Below, in pieces: positions 6,837 through 14,862 of a stretch of 64,000 bases of DNA (positions are counted from its first letter, which is position 1; the number at the start of each line of letters is the position of its first letter). Source of the DNA: Dokdonia sp. (GTDB taxonomy: Bacteria; Bacteroidota; Bacteroidia; Flavobacteriales; Flavobacteriaceae); contig JAHDIF010000005.1 in NCBI GenBank assembly GCA_020630915.1, positions 434-64,433 of the forward strand. The letters are read 5' to 3'. The translations under genes and the position numbers were made by a program. The notes below the pieces were generated by a model. It was not told where the DNA came from, did no database searches, and was given only the letters and a program-made list of their open reading frames with translations.

Positions 6837-8369
6837 ATGAGAAAACAATTTATTCTAGCCGTGGCCCTAGGGGGCATTATGGTGACTGGCTGTACAAAAG
6901 ATTCCCTAGAAGATTCTACAGACTATACATCAGAAAATTTACTTTTAGAACAACAGTCAGACGAGCTTCTTACCATTAAGGAGATTAATAATTATATTGA
7001 TCGAACATTTTATAAAAATGATGCTTTTGATTGGGCCGATGCTCCCGCAAATGTATTATGGAGTGCTACAGTACATGGTCATAATATTTTGACAATAGGA
7101 TATGGAGAGCAAGGAGATAGCTATCGCATACCTGGTGATAGACGTTTGGAAAATGATAAAGAAGAGATATTAAATATTGTAGCAAATACATCTAATACAT
7201 CTAGAAATGACCTAAATGTATCGGAGGATGAAATTCTCAACCTTGTAGATGTTGAAGTAACAGATCTTGCAACCATACGGGCATTAAGAGCAAGCCCTAA
7301 TGTTAGATATTTAGAACCTAATGGGTATTCATTTTATGAGTTAAAGCCATTGAGTGGAGCTACTCAACAACGTTCTAGTAGCGGTTGCGGTATGGGAGGT
7401 CAAACTGTACAAGGTGCAGATTATAGAACCGTAAGCCCTAATGCTAAGTTCTCTTGGACATACGATTATCACAATATAGAACAAGCTTGGTCTAAAAGTA
7501 CCGGAGCCGGTGTAACTGTAGGTGTTATTGATACAGGAATCTCGGATAGTCAGCCTTTGCTTTCGAGTAAATTTGATGATGCCGTTTCTATTAATAGTAG
7601 GACCGTACAGAAATACGGAACTTTTATAGATTCTCCTTGGTGGTGGTCTAATAATTATGATGGGCCTAATGATAAGTGCGGTCATGGTACAAGTATGATT
7701 AGCACTATTGCCGCGCCTCGTAATGACGAGAATAGAGCGGTAGGAGTTGCTTACAACTGCAACATTGTGAGCTATAGAGGTACAGAAGATGTATTATTAA
7801 ATGATTATCATGAGCGCAAAGGTGTTTCAAATGCCTTAAAAGCATTAGGAAATAGAAGTGACGTAAAAATCATTTCTATGTCTATAGGATATCCTTGGTC
7901 CATTGGTAATGTTAAGGATGCTGTAAAATATGCTAATAACAAAGGAAAACTCATATTTGCTGCGGGAGGAACCTCATTTGATTTAACCAATTGGTACCCT
8001 GTGATTTTTCCAGCAAGTATGTCAGAAGCAGTTGCGGTAACAGGTATTACGGATGCTCCGGGTTATAATCAATGTGATTCGTGCCACGATGGAAACGAGA
8101 TAGAGTTTACGGTTGTTATGCAAAGAGATACTAACAATAGTCGTACAGGTGTTACCTTGGGGTTTTATAATGGACAAGATGATTACGTAGGCGGTTCTTC
8201 AGTTGCAACAGCCACAACAGCAGGAATTGCTGCCTTAGTTTGGGCAAAATATCCTAATTGGTCTAAAGAGCAAGTCTTAAATAGGATGAGAGAAAGCGCA
8301 GCTTTATATCCTAATAAAGATAGTAACTATGGGTATGGTAATATAGATGCCAATCAAGCCGTGCAATAA
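6837..8369 (+). CDS. S8 (subtilisin-like) serine protease lipoprotein
   Basis: 510 aa. A lipobox (VTGC, Cys19) ends the signal peptide, so the protein is membrane-anchored. Residues 40-170 form a prodomain-like region. The catalytic triad is visible: Asp232 in GVIDTGIS, His283 in CGHGTSM, and Ser455 in GGSSVATATTAG. The usual oxyanion-hole asparagine (AAGN) is replaced by glycine: residues 375-380 read AAGGTS. Cysteines at 184, 281, 308, 413 and 416 suggest disulfides. A dedicated terminator follows. It is probably a surface or periplasmic protease; reduced activity because of the Asn-to-Gly change is possible. Confidence 0.88.
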   Translation: MRKQFILAVALGGIMVTGCTKDSLEDSTDYTSENLLLEQQSDELLTIKEINNYIDRTFYKNDAFDWADAPANVLWSATVHGHNILTIGYGEQGDSYRIPGDRRLENDKEEILNIVANTSNTSRNDLNVSEDEILNLVDVEVTDLATIRALRASPNVRYLEPNGYSFYELKPLSGATQQRSSSGCGMGGQTVQGADYRTVSPNAKFSWTYDYHNIEQAWSKSTGAGVTVGVIDTGISDSQPLLSSKFDDAVSINSRTVQKYGTFIDSPWWWSNNYDGPNDKCGHGTSMISTIAAPRNDENRAVGVAYNCNIVSYRGTEDVLLNDYHERKGVSNALKALGNRSDVKIISMSIGYPWSIGNVKDAVKYANNKGKLIFAAGGTSFDLTNWYPVIFPASMSEAVAVTGITDAPGYNQCDSCHDGNEIEFTVVMQRDTNNSRTGVTLGFYNGQDDYVGGSSVATATTAGIAALVWAKYPNWSKEQVLNRMRESAALYPNKDSNYGYGNIDANQAVQ

Positions 8370-8393
8370 AAGAAATTTCTCCAACATTAAAAG

Positions 8394-8419
8394 AGCCTCG
8401 CACAGCGAGGCTTTTTTTA
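8394..8419. terminator. Bidirectional terminator
   Basis: AGCCTCG (8394-8400) pairs with CGAGGCT (8406-8412). T-rich sequence follows on the plus strand and A-rich sequence precedes it, so it can serve both the S8 protease gene and the convergent methyltransferase gene. Confidence 0.8.
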
Positions 8420-9061
8420 TCATTTTATCCTACTCACAGTAAGCCCATCTCTTATGGGCAATAGTACCGTCTCTAATCTAGAGTCTTCATTAAGAAGCGT
8501 ATTGTATTCTAAGAGAACTTTGGTGTCTATATCTTTATCACTAATAGGTTCTACTACTTTACCACTCCATAACACATTATCAGAGAGAATGATTCCACCA
8601 GGATTCATCTTATCAATAATTGCATGAAAATAATGGATATAGTTTCTCTTATCCGCATCAATGAATACCAAATCAAATGTCATATCTAAACCTGGTATAA
8701 TATCCAATGCGGGTCCTAGGTGCTGGTGTATCGCTTTCGCGAAAGCTGACTTCTCAAAATGTTTTTTCTGAAAATCTACCAATTCTTCTTTAATGTCTAT
8801 CGTATGCAATTGTCCACCTTGTTGAAGTCCTTCTGCCAGACACAATGCGGAGTAGCCTGTAAAAGTCCCAATCTCTAGGATAGTTTTAGGATTCACGAGT
8901 TTAGAAATCATACTCAGCACACGCCCTTGATAGGCACCTGATAGCATACGAGGTTGTAGAATCTTTTGATAGGTCTCGCGAGTAAGTGCCTGCAAATGCG
9001 CCGGCTCTTCTGCTGAATGGGCCACAACATACTCGTCTATATTTTCTGGAAGGAAGTGCAT
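8420..9061 (-). CDS. Class I SAM-dependent O-methyltransferase (COMT-like)
   Basis: 213 aa, the usual size for Methyltransf_3 enzymes. The SAM loop is EIGTFTGYSALCLAEGL at about 63-79. Metal and catecholate residues are visible: Asp135 in FIDADKRNY, and Asp161-Asn162 in LSDNVLWSGKV. It is a soluble cation-dependent O-methyltransferase acting on catechol-like or similar hydroxyl groups; the substrate is unknown. As the last gene of the minus-strand run that degrades kynurenine it might act on an ortho-aminophenol or hydroxyanthranilate derivative, but that is inference. Its start overlaps the upstream stop by 1 bp. Confidence 0.88.
   Translation of the reverse strand: MHFLPENIDEYVVAHSAEEPAHLQALTRETYQKILQPRMLSGAYQGRVLSMISKLVNPKTILEIGTFTGYSALCLAEGLQQGGQLHTIDIKEELVDFQKKHFEKSAFAKAIHQHLGPALDIIPGLDMTFDLVFIDADKRNYIHYFHAIIDKMNPGGIILSDNVLWSGKVVEPISDKDIDTKVLLEYNTLLNEDSRLETVLLPIRDGLTVSRIK
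8733..8746. repeat. Iterated palindrome inside the O-methyltransferase gene
   Basis: Perfect 14-bp copy read as AFAKA (residues 106-110, KSAFAKAIH), in the surface region just after the SAM-binding part. Confidence 0.9.
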
Positions 9062-10254
9062 TAATTCAAATTAATTTTTTCAATAAATAGGTCAATTTCT
9101 ACTTTAAATTCAAAATTTATCCATTTTTCATTTATACCCGCAACAATATAAGAGTCATTAAACCTATTAACTTGATTTATTTCTGAATATGTGTCAAATT
9201 TATCTTCAGATGGAACTCCATTTATAGTTAAAGATTTGTTCTTAGATGGACAATATATAAAAGGTGATTTATTTGCACTTCCAAATACATAAACTTCTCC
9301 GATGTTATTTTTCAGTAAACCATTTATCTGATAAGCTCTACCGTCGGAATTGGCATTTCTAAATATAGTTGCGTCGTTTTTAGCCTCATTGAAATAGGCA
9401 TATTCCTGTCTACTATATGTAGTATTATATGGAAGTGAGAAATACTCAGTTCGTTTTTGAATTTTTAATGAATCTGTTAAAGAAACTATTGCATATTTGA
9501 AATGTGGAATAAAGTCCTCTACTAATAGAATTGTGGAATAATCATCTCTAATTAAACTCTTTATTTTACCAGAAATTTCTTTTTCTTTGGTAATTTTTTG
9601 ATGTTTATCAAGCTTGATAAGCATAGATTTATTTAATTCAGGATTATAAAAACCCAGTATAAAAGTAGTTTTATGAGAATTCAAAAAAATTAGATTCCAA
9701 TCGGGCAATTTTATATGCCCGTATTTTTCTGTTTTAATCTTTTTAATGCTCTTTTCTTCAGTTTTTATATTAAAAACAGTCGTTTGATAGGTACCCTTAT
9801 GAGGGTAAATATAATGGTTAGTACCTATTAATAATATCTCTGAGGAGTTAACAGTAGAGATATTGAGATTATATCTTTTTTGATAATCTTCTTCTAACGT
9901 AAATCTATTTATAAATTCACCTTTACTGCTAAAATGTAAAATCTCTTTTGAGGTGTTTAAAAAAATCTCTTCTAAGGTATTAACAGCTATGTATCCGTGT
10001 GTATTTCTCTTTACTGGAAGGCTATCATTAAGAAATCTAGTAGTTCCGTTACTATCTAACTTAATAAGTTTATTGTCCTGGGTGTAGATAACTAGATTTT
10101 GTTTGTCTACTACAAACTGTGCTGGAAATTTCTTGGAAGCATAGTTCGAAGAGTTGTGCGAATATTGGCTTAAATTTTTATGAAACAAAGTTTCAATTTG
10201 TCCAAACAATATTTGTCCAAATAATAAGGAAAAAAGTGTGAAAGTTATTTTCAT
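9061..10254 (-). CDS. Secreted protein of unknown function
   Basis: 397 aa, not recognised. A signal peptide covers residues 1-18 (MKITFTLFSLLFGQILFG). The remainder is Asn/Lys/Ile-rich with recurring short strands (VVDKQNLVIYTQDNKLIKLD, EEIFLNTSKEILHFSSKGEF, SEILLIGTNHYIYPHKG, GEVYVFGSANKSPF), which suggests a beta-propeller. Base composition is visibly more A+T-rich than the flanking catabolic genes. It lies between ACMS decarboxylase and the methyltransferase and overlaps the latter by 1 bp. The position and composition suggest a later insertion into the cluster; no link to kynurenine breakdown can be shown. Confidence 0.75.
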   Translation of the reverse strand: MKITFTLFSLLFGQILFGQIETLFHKNLSQYSHNSSNYASKKFPAQFVVDKQNLVIYTQDNKLIKLDSNGTTRFLNDSLPVKRNTHGYIAVNTLEEIFLNTSKEILHFSSKGEFINRFTLEEDYQKRYNLNISTVNSSEILLIGTNHYIYPHKGTYQTTVFNIKTEEKSIKKIKTEKYGHIKLPDWNLIFLNSHKTTFILGFYNPELNKSMLIKLDKHQKITKEKEISGKIKSLIRDDYSTILLVEDFIPHFKYAIVSLTDSLKIQKRTEYFSLPYNTTYSRQEYAYFNEAKNDATIFRNANSDGRAYQINGLLKNNIGEVYVFGSANKSPFIYCPSKNKSLTINGVPSEDKFDTYSEINQVNRFNDSYIVAGINEKWINFEFKVEIDLFIEKINLN

Positions 10255-10306
10255 AAATTATCTAAATTCGTCGCTCGCAACCTATATTCTTTAAGTGTCA
10301 GCGGTC

Positions 10307-11392
10307 TTAACTACCAAGAATCCTTTTCCTAAACGCTTCTTTCTTTTTCTCATCATCACCATATAACCAGCGCACAACATTATTATCCCATATCTTATCA
10401 TATTCTGACGCATTAATAATCTCACGTTCTAAAGCGAGGTCTAATATTTTGCCAGGGTAGCTACTTTGATTATCGCTTTCCATTTCACCTAGAGGATATG
10501 GGTCGTCTAGTCCCATTACTACTTGTTTGGACCCTTGATTTTCGATAACCATTTTAAGCGAATTTGTATCGTGCACAAGGGTATCAAAAAAGATATTAGG
10601 ATGGCCTACCGATTTACGAGGATGCGTCTTGCCTTCAAAAAGGTCTGGACGACCATCAAAACCTTGTATTCGCCTACCTAGATTTATCTGCGCTAGCTGA
10701 CCTCCATGTGCAAAGCAAACGCGCATTCCAGGATATTTGTCTGCATAGCCGTTAAGGGTTAAGAAGTGATAAGCATCGGCACATTGCGCTAGCATCCATA
10801 TCAAATGGAAACGCCAGTTTGTATTCTCTAGTTTTATGAATTTTTCACCGTCATAAGGATGAACTTCGACTGCAAGATTGTACTTGCTGGCTAGTTCAAA
10901 AATAGGCTCATTTTCTTCATCAAAAATACAACGCCACGTACCTATGGTATCCATATAGTGTGTAGGAAGGCATAATAAATCCATACCTAAAACCTCTACA
11001 CATCTTTCTATTTCCCACAAGGCACCGCGCACAAAACCAGGATGTACTACAAAACCAGTTGTAAACTTAGAAGGATGTTCTTTTTGTACACGTGCATTAA
11101 AGTCGTTTTGGAATCGTAACGCTTGTTTCATTTCTTCTAAACGTAGTCCGTTGCCGTACAATTGGGAAAGATTAAGCACGACGGCGTGATCAATCTTGTT
11201 GCGCTCCATCCATTCTAGTTTTTCATCAAGAAAAAAGCTAGAATCTGTAACAGGACGACTCCAATCTTTTTGGAGCATAAACTTACGATCTTTATCTACC
11301 CAAAAAATACCTTTGTCTTTCATAAACTGAGGTATTTGCTCTGGATAGGGAAGCAAATGTGAGTGACCGTTAATTCGTAATTTTTTTTTCAT
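10307..11392 (-). CDS. 2-amino-3-carboxymuconate-6-semialdehyde decarboxylase (ACMSD)
   Basis: 361 aa amidohydrolase-fold enzyme that removes CO2 from ACMS to give 2-aminomuconate semialdehyde in the kynurenine route. Metal ligands are visible: His10-x-His12 (NGHSHLLP), the His of AVEVHPYDG, the His of CFAHGG and the Asp of GLDDPYPLG. The length suits the ACMSD family (about 330-360 aa). The ATG at 11392 was chosen. An upstream ATG at 11419 would add MDEISAFAE, which is translated from a REP-like repeat that also sits in non-coding gaps elsewhere. Neighbouring dehydrogenase and deaminase genes encode the next two steps. Confidence 0.9.
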   Translation of the reverse strand: MKKKLRINGHSHLLPYPEQIPQFMKDKGIFWVDKDRKFMLQKDWSRPVTDSSFFLDEKLEWMERNKIDHAVVLNLSQLYGNGLRLEEMKQALRFQNDFNARVQKEHPSKFTTGFVVHPGFVRGALWEIERCVEVLGMDLLCLPTHYMDTIGTWRCIFDEENEPIFELASKYNLAVEVHPYDGEKFIKLENTNWRFHLIWMLAQCADAYHFLTLNGYADKYPGMRVCFAHGGQLAQINLGRRIQGFDGRPDLFEGKTHPRKSVGHPNIFFDTLVHDTNSLKMVIENQGSKQVVMGLDDPYPLGEMESDNQSSYPGKILDLALEREIINASEYDKIWDNNVVRWLYGDDEKKKEAFRKRILGS

Positions 11393-11417
11393 TTCCGCGA
11401 AGGCGGAAATCTCATCC
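11392..11417. repeat. REP-like hairpin, family A
   Basis: TTTCCGC-GAAG-GCGGAAA forms a perfect 7-bp stem with a GAAG tetraloop, followed by TCTCATCC. Sister copies are at 12856-12881 and 17295-17320, with a partial one at 17381-17412. This copy touches the start codon of ACMSD. Confidence 0.85.
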
Positions 11418-11496
11418 ACCGTTACTGTATAGGTTAGTTAATTCTTAAAAATACAAAATCTCTTTGGGAGTCCTATTACATTTTAGTGTGAACCTT

Positions 11497-11958
11497 CTAG
11501 GCGTTGTCAGCGTTTTTAAGTCGTACGAAATAAGCTATAAATAATACCATCAAGCCTATCCCTGTAAAAACCATCATAAAGCTAGAAATAGATGTTTTTC
11601 CAACAGCAATTGCCATAATACTATATACGCCTAGTGCGAGTAAGATACACGTAAACAAGGTCATTTCTGCCATAAAACGTTTGGTTATCTCTAATTGTGC
11701 TGGAGTTTTAGCACCATATTTATCGGGATTAATTTTCAGTGCTTTTTTAGAAATGAATCTAAAGAGTGTCCTCATTCCAAGACTCATTGCAGGAAGTACA
11801 AATAACTCACTTTTGCTTCCCCATCTATTTGCTTCCCCGGCGAGATTAAAATGCATAGGTACCTGTTCTGGTAGGTCACTCCAGTGTATACCTATCATTG
11901 CGCACGAGATGCCTATAACCACTAAGGATAGCGTCCAGAAAATTGTACTGCTTTTCAT
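11497..11958 (-). CDS. DUF1648 membrane protein
   Basis: 153 aa. The N-terminal helix (residues 6-24) is followed by the DUF1648 signature (SDLPEQVPMHFNLAGEANRW, then SKSELFVLP). Two further membrane helices lie at about 97-118 and 124-144. DUF1648 occurs at the N-terminus of SdpI-type immunity proteins, but here it is alone. Its function is unknown. It interrupts the catabolic run between the SDR gene and ACMSD, with repeats in the gap upstream of it. Confidence 0.8.
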   Translation of the reverse strand: MKSSTIFWTLSLVVIGISCAMIGIHWSDLPEQVPMHFNLAGEANRWGSKSELFVLPAMSLGMRTLFRFISKKALKINPDKYGAKTPAQLEITKRFMAEMTLFTCILLALGVYSIMAIAVGKTSISSFMMVFTGIGLMVLFIAYFVRLKNADNA

Positions 11959-11989
11959 ATAGTCATATTTTTATTTCATTATCGTCATT

Positions 11990-12050
11990 CTGAACTCGTT
12001 TCAGAATCACACAAGCTAAGTAATCGTGTACGAACCTGAAACAAGTTCAG
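11990..12050. repeat. REP-like pair, family B
   Basis: CTGAACTCGTTTCAG (11990-12004) and CTGAAACAAGTTCAG (12036-12050) are inverted copies with one mismatch, and each is itself nearly palindromic. Similar TTCTGAA..TTTCAG elements are widespread between genes in Bacteroidota. It can fold into one long hairpin in the gap between the SDR and DUF1648 genes. Confidence 0.75.
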
Positions 12051-12065
12051 GTTGACCAGATAGTA

Positions 12066-12845
12066 TTACAAACTTTTAGTTCTACCACCATCTACAGGTA
12101 CATTAATACCATTAATAAATGAAGCCGCCTCGCTAGCAAGAAATACAATCGCATTTGCCACTTCTTCTGGTTGTGCAAAGCGTTTTGCAGGCGATGCATT
12201 TGCCATCGCTTTAGATACCTCTTCAATAGTTTTACCTGATTTTTTAGCTTTATTTTCTATAATCTCAGAAAGGCGTCCTGTAGCGGTTGCTCCAGGAAGC
12301 ACATTGTTTACCGTAATTCCATATTGGCCCAGTTCGTTTGCCATTGTTTTGCTCCAGTTTGCCACGGCACCGCGTATGGTATTGCTTACACCTAATCCAT
12401 CAAGAGGCTGTTTTACTGAGGTAGATATCACATTAATAATGCGACCATACCCTTGTTTTTTCATTCCTGGAATCACAGCTTGTGATACAAGGTGATTGGT
12501 TTGTAAGTGTTGGGTAAACGCTTTCGCGAAAGCATCTACCTCTGCATCTACAATAGGTCCACCTGGAGGTCCTCCAGTATTATTAATCAGGATGTGGTAG
12601 TTATTCTTAGTCGCCAAAACAGCCGAAGCCACTTGCTGCGGATTTGTAAAATCTGCAACGATATAACTGTGGTTTTGGGAACCATTATTAGGAAGCTCTG
12701 CAAGAACAGCTTTTAGTTTTTCTTCTGTGCGTGCCGCTAGTGTAACATTTGCTCCTTCCTGCGCAAGGCCTATAGCTGCCGCTTTTCCTATTCCCGCAGT
12801 AGAACCGCAGACGAGGGCGTTTTTATTGTTGAGGTTGAGTTTCAT
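12066..12845 (-). CDS. SDR-family protein lacking the catalytic Tyr and Lys
   Basis: 259 aa Rossmann-fold protein. The cofactor motif is GSTAGIG (14-20), followed by the INNTGGPPGG strand in place of NNAG. Ser141 aligns with the catalytic serine, but 13 residues on, where the catalytic Tyr should be, the sequence is GVSNTIRGA (152-160). This puts Ser154 at the Tyr position and Arg158 at the Lys position. The C-terminal NVPVDGG is typical. It resembles the atypical 3-oxoacyl-ACP-reductase-like SDR group that lacks the full tetrad. It sits next to aminomuconate semialdehyde dehydrogenase, so a role in that pathway is likely, but the reaction is unknown. Confidence 0.85.
   Translation of the reverse strand: MKLNLNNKNALVCGSTAGIGKAAAIGLAQEGANVTLAARTEEKLKAVLAELPNNGSQNHSYIVADFTNPQQVASAVLATKNNYHILINNTGGPPGGPIVDAEVDAFAKAFTQHLQTNHLVSQAVIPGMKKQGYGRIINVISTSVKQPLDGLGVSNTIRGAVANWSKTMANELGQYGITVNNVLPGATATGRLSEIIENKAKKSGKTIEEVSKAMANASPAKRFAQPEEVANAIVFLASEAASFINGINVPVDGGRTKSL
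12520..12533. repeat. Iterated palindrome inside the SDR gene
   Basis: Perfect copy read as AFAKA in DAFAKAF (residues 105-109), in a helix distant from the cofactor motif. Confidence 0.9.
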
Positions 12846-12855
12846 ATTTCATTCA

Positions 12856-12881
12856 TTTCCGCGAAGGCGGAAATCTCATCC
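12856..12881. repeat. REP-like hairpin, family A
   Basis: Same 26-bp sequence as at 11392-11417, in the same orientation, located in the 56-bp gap between the dehydrogenase and SDR genes and again immediately upstream of a minus-strand start codon (ATG at 12845). Confidence 0.85.
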
Positions 12882-12901
12882 CGCTTTCTGAATTAATTTG
12901 A

Positions 12902-14347
12902 TTAATTATACTTTATACAAACATTCTTAGGTTCTGTAAAAAACCGAAGCGCCTCGAGTCCCCCTTCACGGCCTACGCCGCTGGCTTTCATACCACCAAA
13001 AGGTGTTCTAAGATCACGATTAAGGAAGGTGTTTATCCATACAATACCAGCTTCTAATTTTTTAGAGACGCGCATGGCTTTATCGATGTCCTTGGTCCAT
13101 ACGGTGGAGGCAAGGCCATATTGCACGTCATTTGCTAGGGAGACAACCTCTTCTTCTGTATCAAATGGCATAAGCGTGACGACTGGGCCAAAAATCTCTT
13201 CTTGATTTAAACGGCATTTGTTATCTGTAACTTCAATAATAGTAGGTTGCATATAATACCCATTTTCGGAGCCTGTTACTTTGAGCTGATTCCCGCCATA
13301 GAGTATCGTATAGCCTTCATTATCACGCGCGTGCTCCACATAGCTCAGTACTTTTTCTAAGTGACTTTTTGATACAAGTGCACCAAACTTGGTGTCTGCA
13401 TCCATAGGGTTTCCTACTTTATTCTTGCTTACAATGTCTACAAAGTGTGTTTTAAATTGCTTATAAATAGAACGTTCCACATAAATCCTACTCCCACAAA
13501 GACATATCTGCCCTTGGTTTGCAAAACTAGAACGTATAGATTCCTTAAGCATCTTCCCATAGTCACAATCTGCAAAAATGATATTTGGGTTTTTACCTCC
13601 CAATTCCAACGACAGCTTCTTAAACATAGGTGCCGCCGTTCTTGCAATATGTGCTCCAGTGGCTGTGCCTCCAGTAAAGGAAATCGCTTTAATATTAGGA
13701 TGCGCCACAATGGCTTGGCCCACACGTGCACCTTCACCGTGTACAATATTTAATACGCCTGCTGGAAGTCCGACTTCGGTTAAGATTTCTCCCAAAAGAT
13801 AGGCTGTTGCAGGTGTAACTTCACTAGGTTTTGCGACTACACAATTTCCCGCAGCAATTGCTGGAGCCACTTTCCAAGTGAATAAGTATAGCGGTAAATT
13901 CCATGGAGAAATACATCCTACGACACCTATGGGCTCTCGTAAGGTAAAATTCATCGTATTCGTACCTATGGTCTCATGTGCTTCACTCGAAAATTGAGTA
14001 ATGGCTTGCGCAAAAAATCTAAAATTAGCAGATGCTCTGGGTATATCTACTGCCTTGGCCAGCCACAACGGTTTTCCATTATCCCGGCTTTCGGCTGTTG
14101 CCAGTCGGTCGAGGTTAGCTTCTATGAGGTCGGCTATTTTAAGTAAGATTCTGCTTCGATGATCTAATGTGGTATTGGACCAAGAGGGAAATGCCGCTTT
14201 CGCGAAAGCGTACGCCTTTTCAACATCTTTTTGATTACTATTAGGGATTTGCCCATATACTTCACCAATAGAAGGATCGTAATTGTCGAGCCATTCACTA
14301 GAGTCATGCTCTTGGAAAGAACCGTTTATGTAGTTTTTTATTTTCAT
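12902..14347 (-). CDS. 2-aminomuconate (hydroxymuconate) semialdehyde dehydrogenase
   Basis: 481 aa NAD-dependent aldehyde dehydrogenase. Catalytic residues are in place: Asn150 (SPWNLP), Glu248 (LELGGKNP) and Cys282 (NQGQICLCGSR); the coenzyme turn FTGGTATG is at 224-231. Length and sequence fit the ALDH8/AmnC/NbaE group, which oxidises 2-aminomuconate 6-semialdehyde to 2-aminomuconate. Its neighbours, a RidA-type deaminase upstream and ACMSD downstream, support this substrate over a general aldehyde. Confidence 0.88.
   Translation of the reverse strand: MKIKNYINGSFQEHDSSEWLDNYDPSIGEVYGQIPNSNQKDVEKAYAFAKAAFPSWSNTTLDHRSRILLKIADLIEANLDRLATAESRDNGKPLWLAKAVDIPRASANFRFFAQAITQFSSEAHETIGTNTMNFTLREPIGVVGCISPWNLPLYLFTWKVAPAIAAGNCVVAKPSEVTPATAYLLGEILTEVGLPAGVLNIVHGEGARVGQAIVAHPNIKAISFTGGTATGAHIARTAAPMFKKLSLELGGKNPNIIFADCDYGKMLKESIRSSFANQGQICLCGSRIYVERSIYKQFKTHFVDIVSKNKVGNPMDADTKFGALVSKSHLEKVLSYVEHARDNEGYTILYGGNQLKVTGSENGYYMQPTIIEVTDNKCRLNQEEIFGPVVTLMPFDTEEEVVSLANDVQYGLASTVWTKDIDKAMRVSKKLEAGIVWINTFLNRDLRTPFGGMKASGVGREGGLEALRFFTEPKNVCIKYN
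14196..14209. repeat. Iterated palindrome inside the aldehyde dehydrogenase gene
   Basis: Perfect copy read as AFAKA (residues 47-51 of YAFAKAAFPSW), a helix that in most ALDHs carries a similar alanine-rich sequence. Confidence 0.9.
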
Positions 14348-14367
14348 AGTTGTTGTCTGTTCGAGCC

Positions 14368-14775
14368 CTATTCTAAAGGCTTATACGCCATCACTTTTAT
14401 CTCAACCACAAGATGGGGGTGGGGCAACTGATGCACAGCAACGGTGGTTCTTGCTGGTCCAGTCTCTTTGCTAAAAAACTCACCATATACCTTATTATAC
14501 CCTGCAAAGTCGTTCATGTTTACTAAAAAACTGGTTACGTCTACCACATCTGCCAGAGTAGCATCTGCGGAGGCGAGCGTTTTCTCAATATTCTGCAGTA
14601 CGGCTCTGGTTTGCTCCTCAATATTGAGATGCATCGTGCCCATCTCATCTATTACGTTTACTCCCGCAAACGTATTGTCTGCTTTACGGCTGCTGGTTCC
14701 TGAAACAAACAAGAAATCACCTGCTCTTCGTATATGAGGATAGGCTCCTCGTGGTGTTACTTTTTTATCACTCAT
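14368..14775 (-). CDS. RidA-family 2-aminomuconate deaminase
   Basis: 135 aa YjgF/RidA fold protein. Features are [20 protein letters not shown] near the N-terminus, the Arg of [13 protein letters not shown] (about 107-119) that binds the carboxylate in RidA proteins, and a C-terminal [10 protein letters not shown]. This sequence type matches the AmnD/NbaF deaminases, which convert 2-aminomuconate to 4-oxalocrotonate with release of ammonia. Gene order next to the semialdehyde dehydrogenase supports this over generic imine deamination. The gap to the dehydrogenase is 20 bp. Confidence 0.87.
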   Translation of the reverse strand: MSDKKVTPRGAYPHIRRAGDFLFVSGTSSRKADNTFAGVNVIDEMGTMHLNIEEQTRAVLQNIEKTLASADATLADVVDVTSFLVNMNDFAGYNKVYGEFFSKETGPARTTVAVHQLPHPHLVVEIKVMAYKPLE

Positions 14776-14793
14776 GTTCTTAAAATTGTCTGG

Positions 14794-14843
14794 TCGAGCG
14801 CAGTCGAGACCTGAATTGCTTTTAACCTCTCGACTGCGCTCGA
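14794..14843. repeat. REP-like long hairpin, family C
   Basis: TCGAGCGCAGTCGAGA (14794-14809) and its exact reverse complement (14828-14843) form a perfect 16-bp stem with an 18-nt loop between ridA and the kynurenine monooxygenase gene. TCGAC-TGCGC-TCGAG elements recur in intergenic DNA of many Flavobacteriia. It could attenuate or stabilise the transcript. Confidence 0.85.
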
Positions 14844-14862
14844 GGGGACATACTCTTTGTTT

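Noticed and set aside
11393-11419. An N-terminal extension MDEISAFAE of the ACMS decarboxylase.
   Set aside because: It is a translation of the family A repeat, which is intergenic at other sites; the conserved protein starts at 11392.
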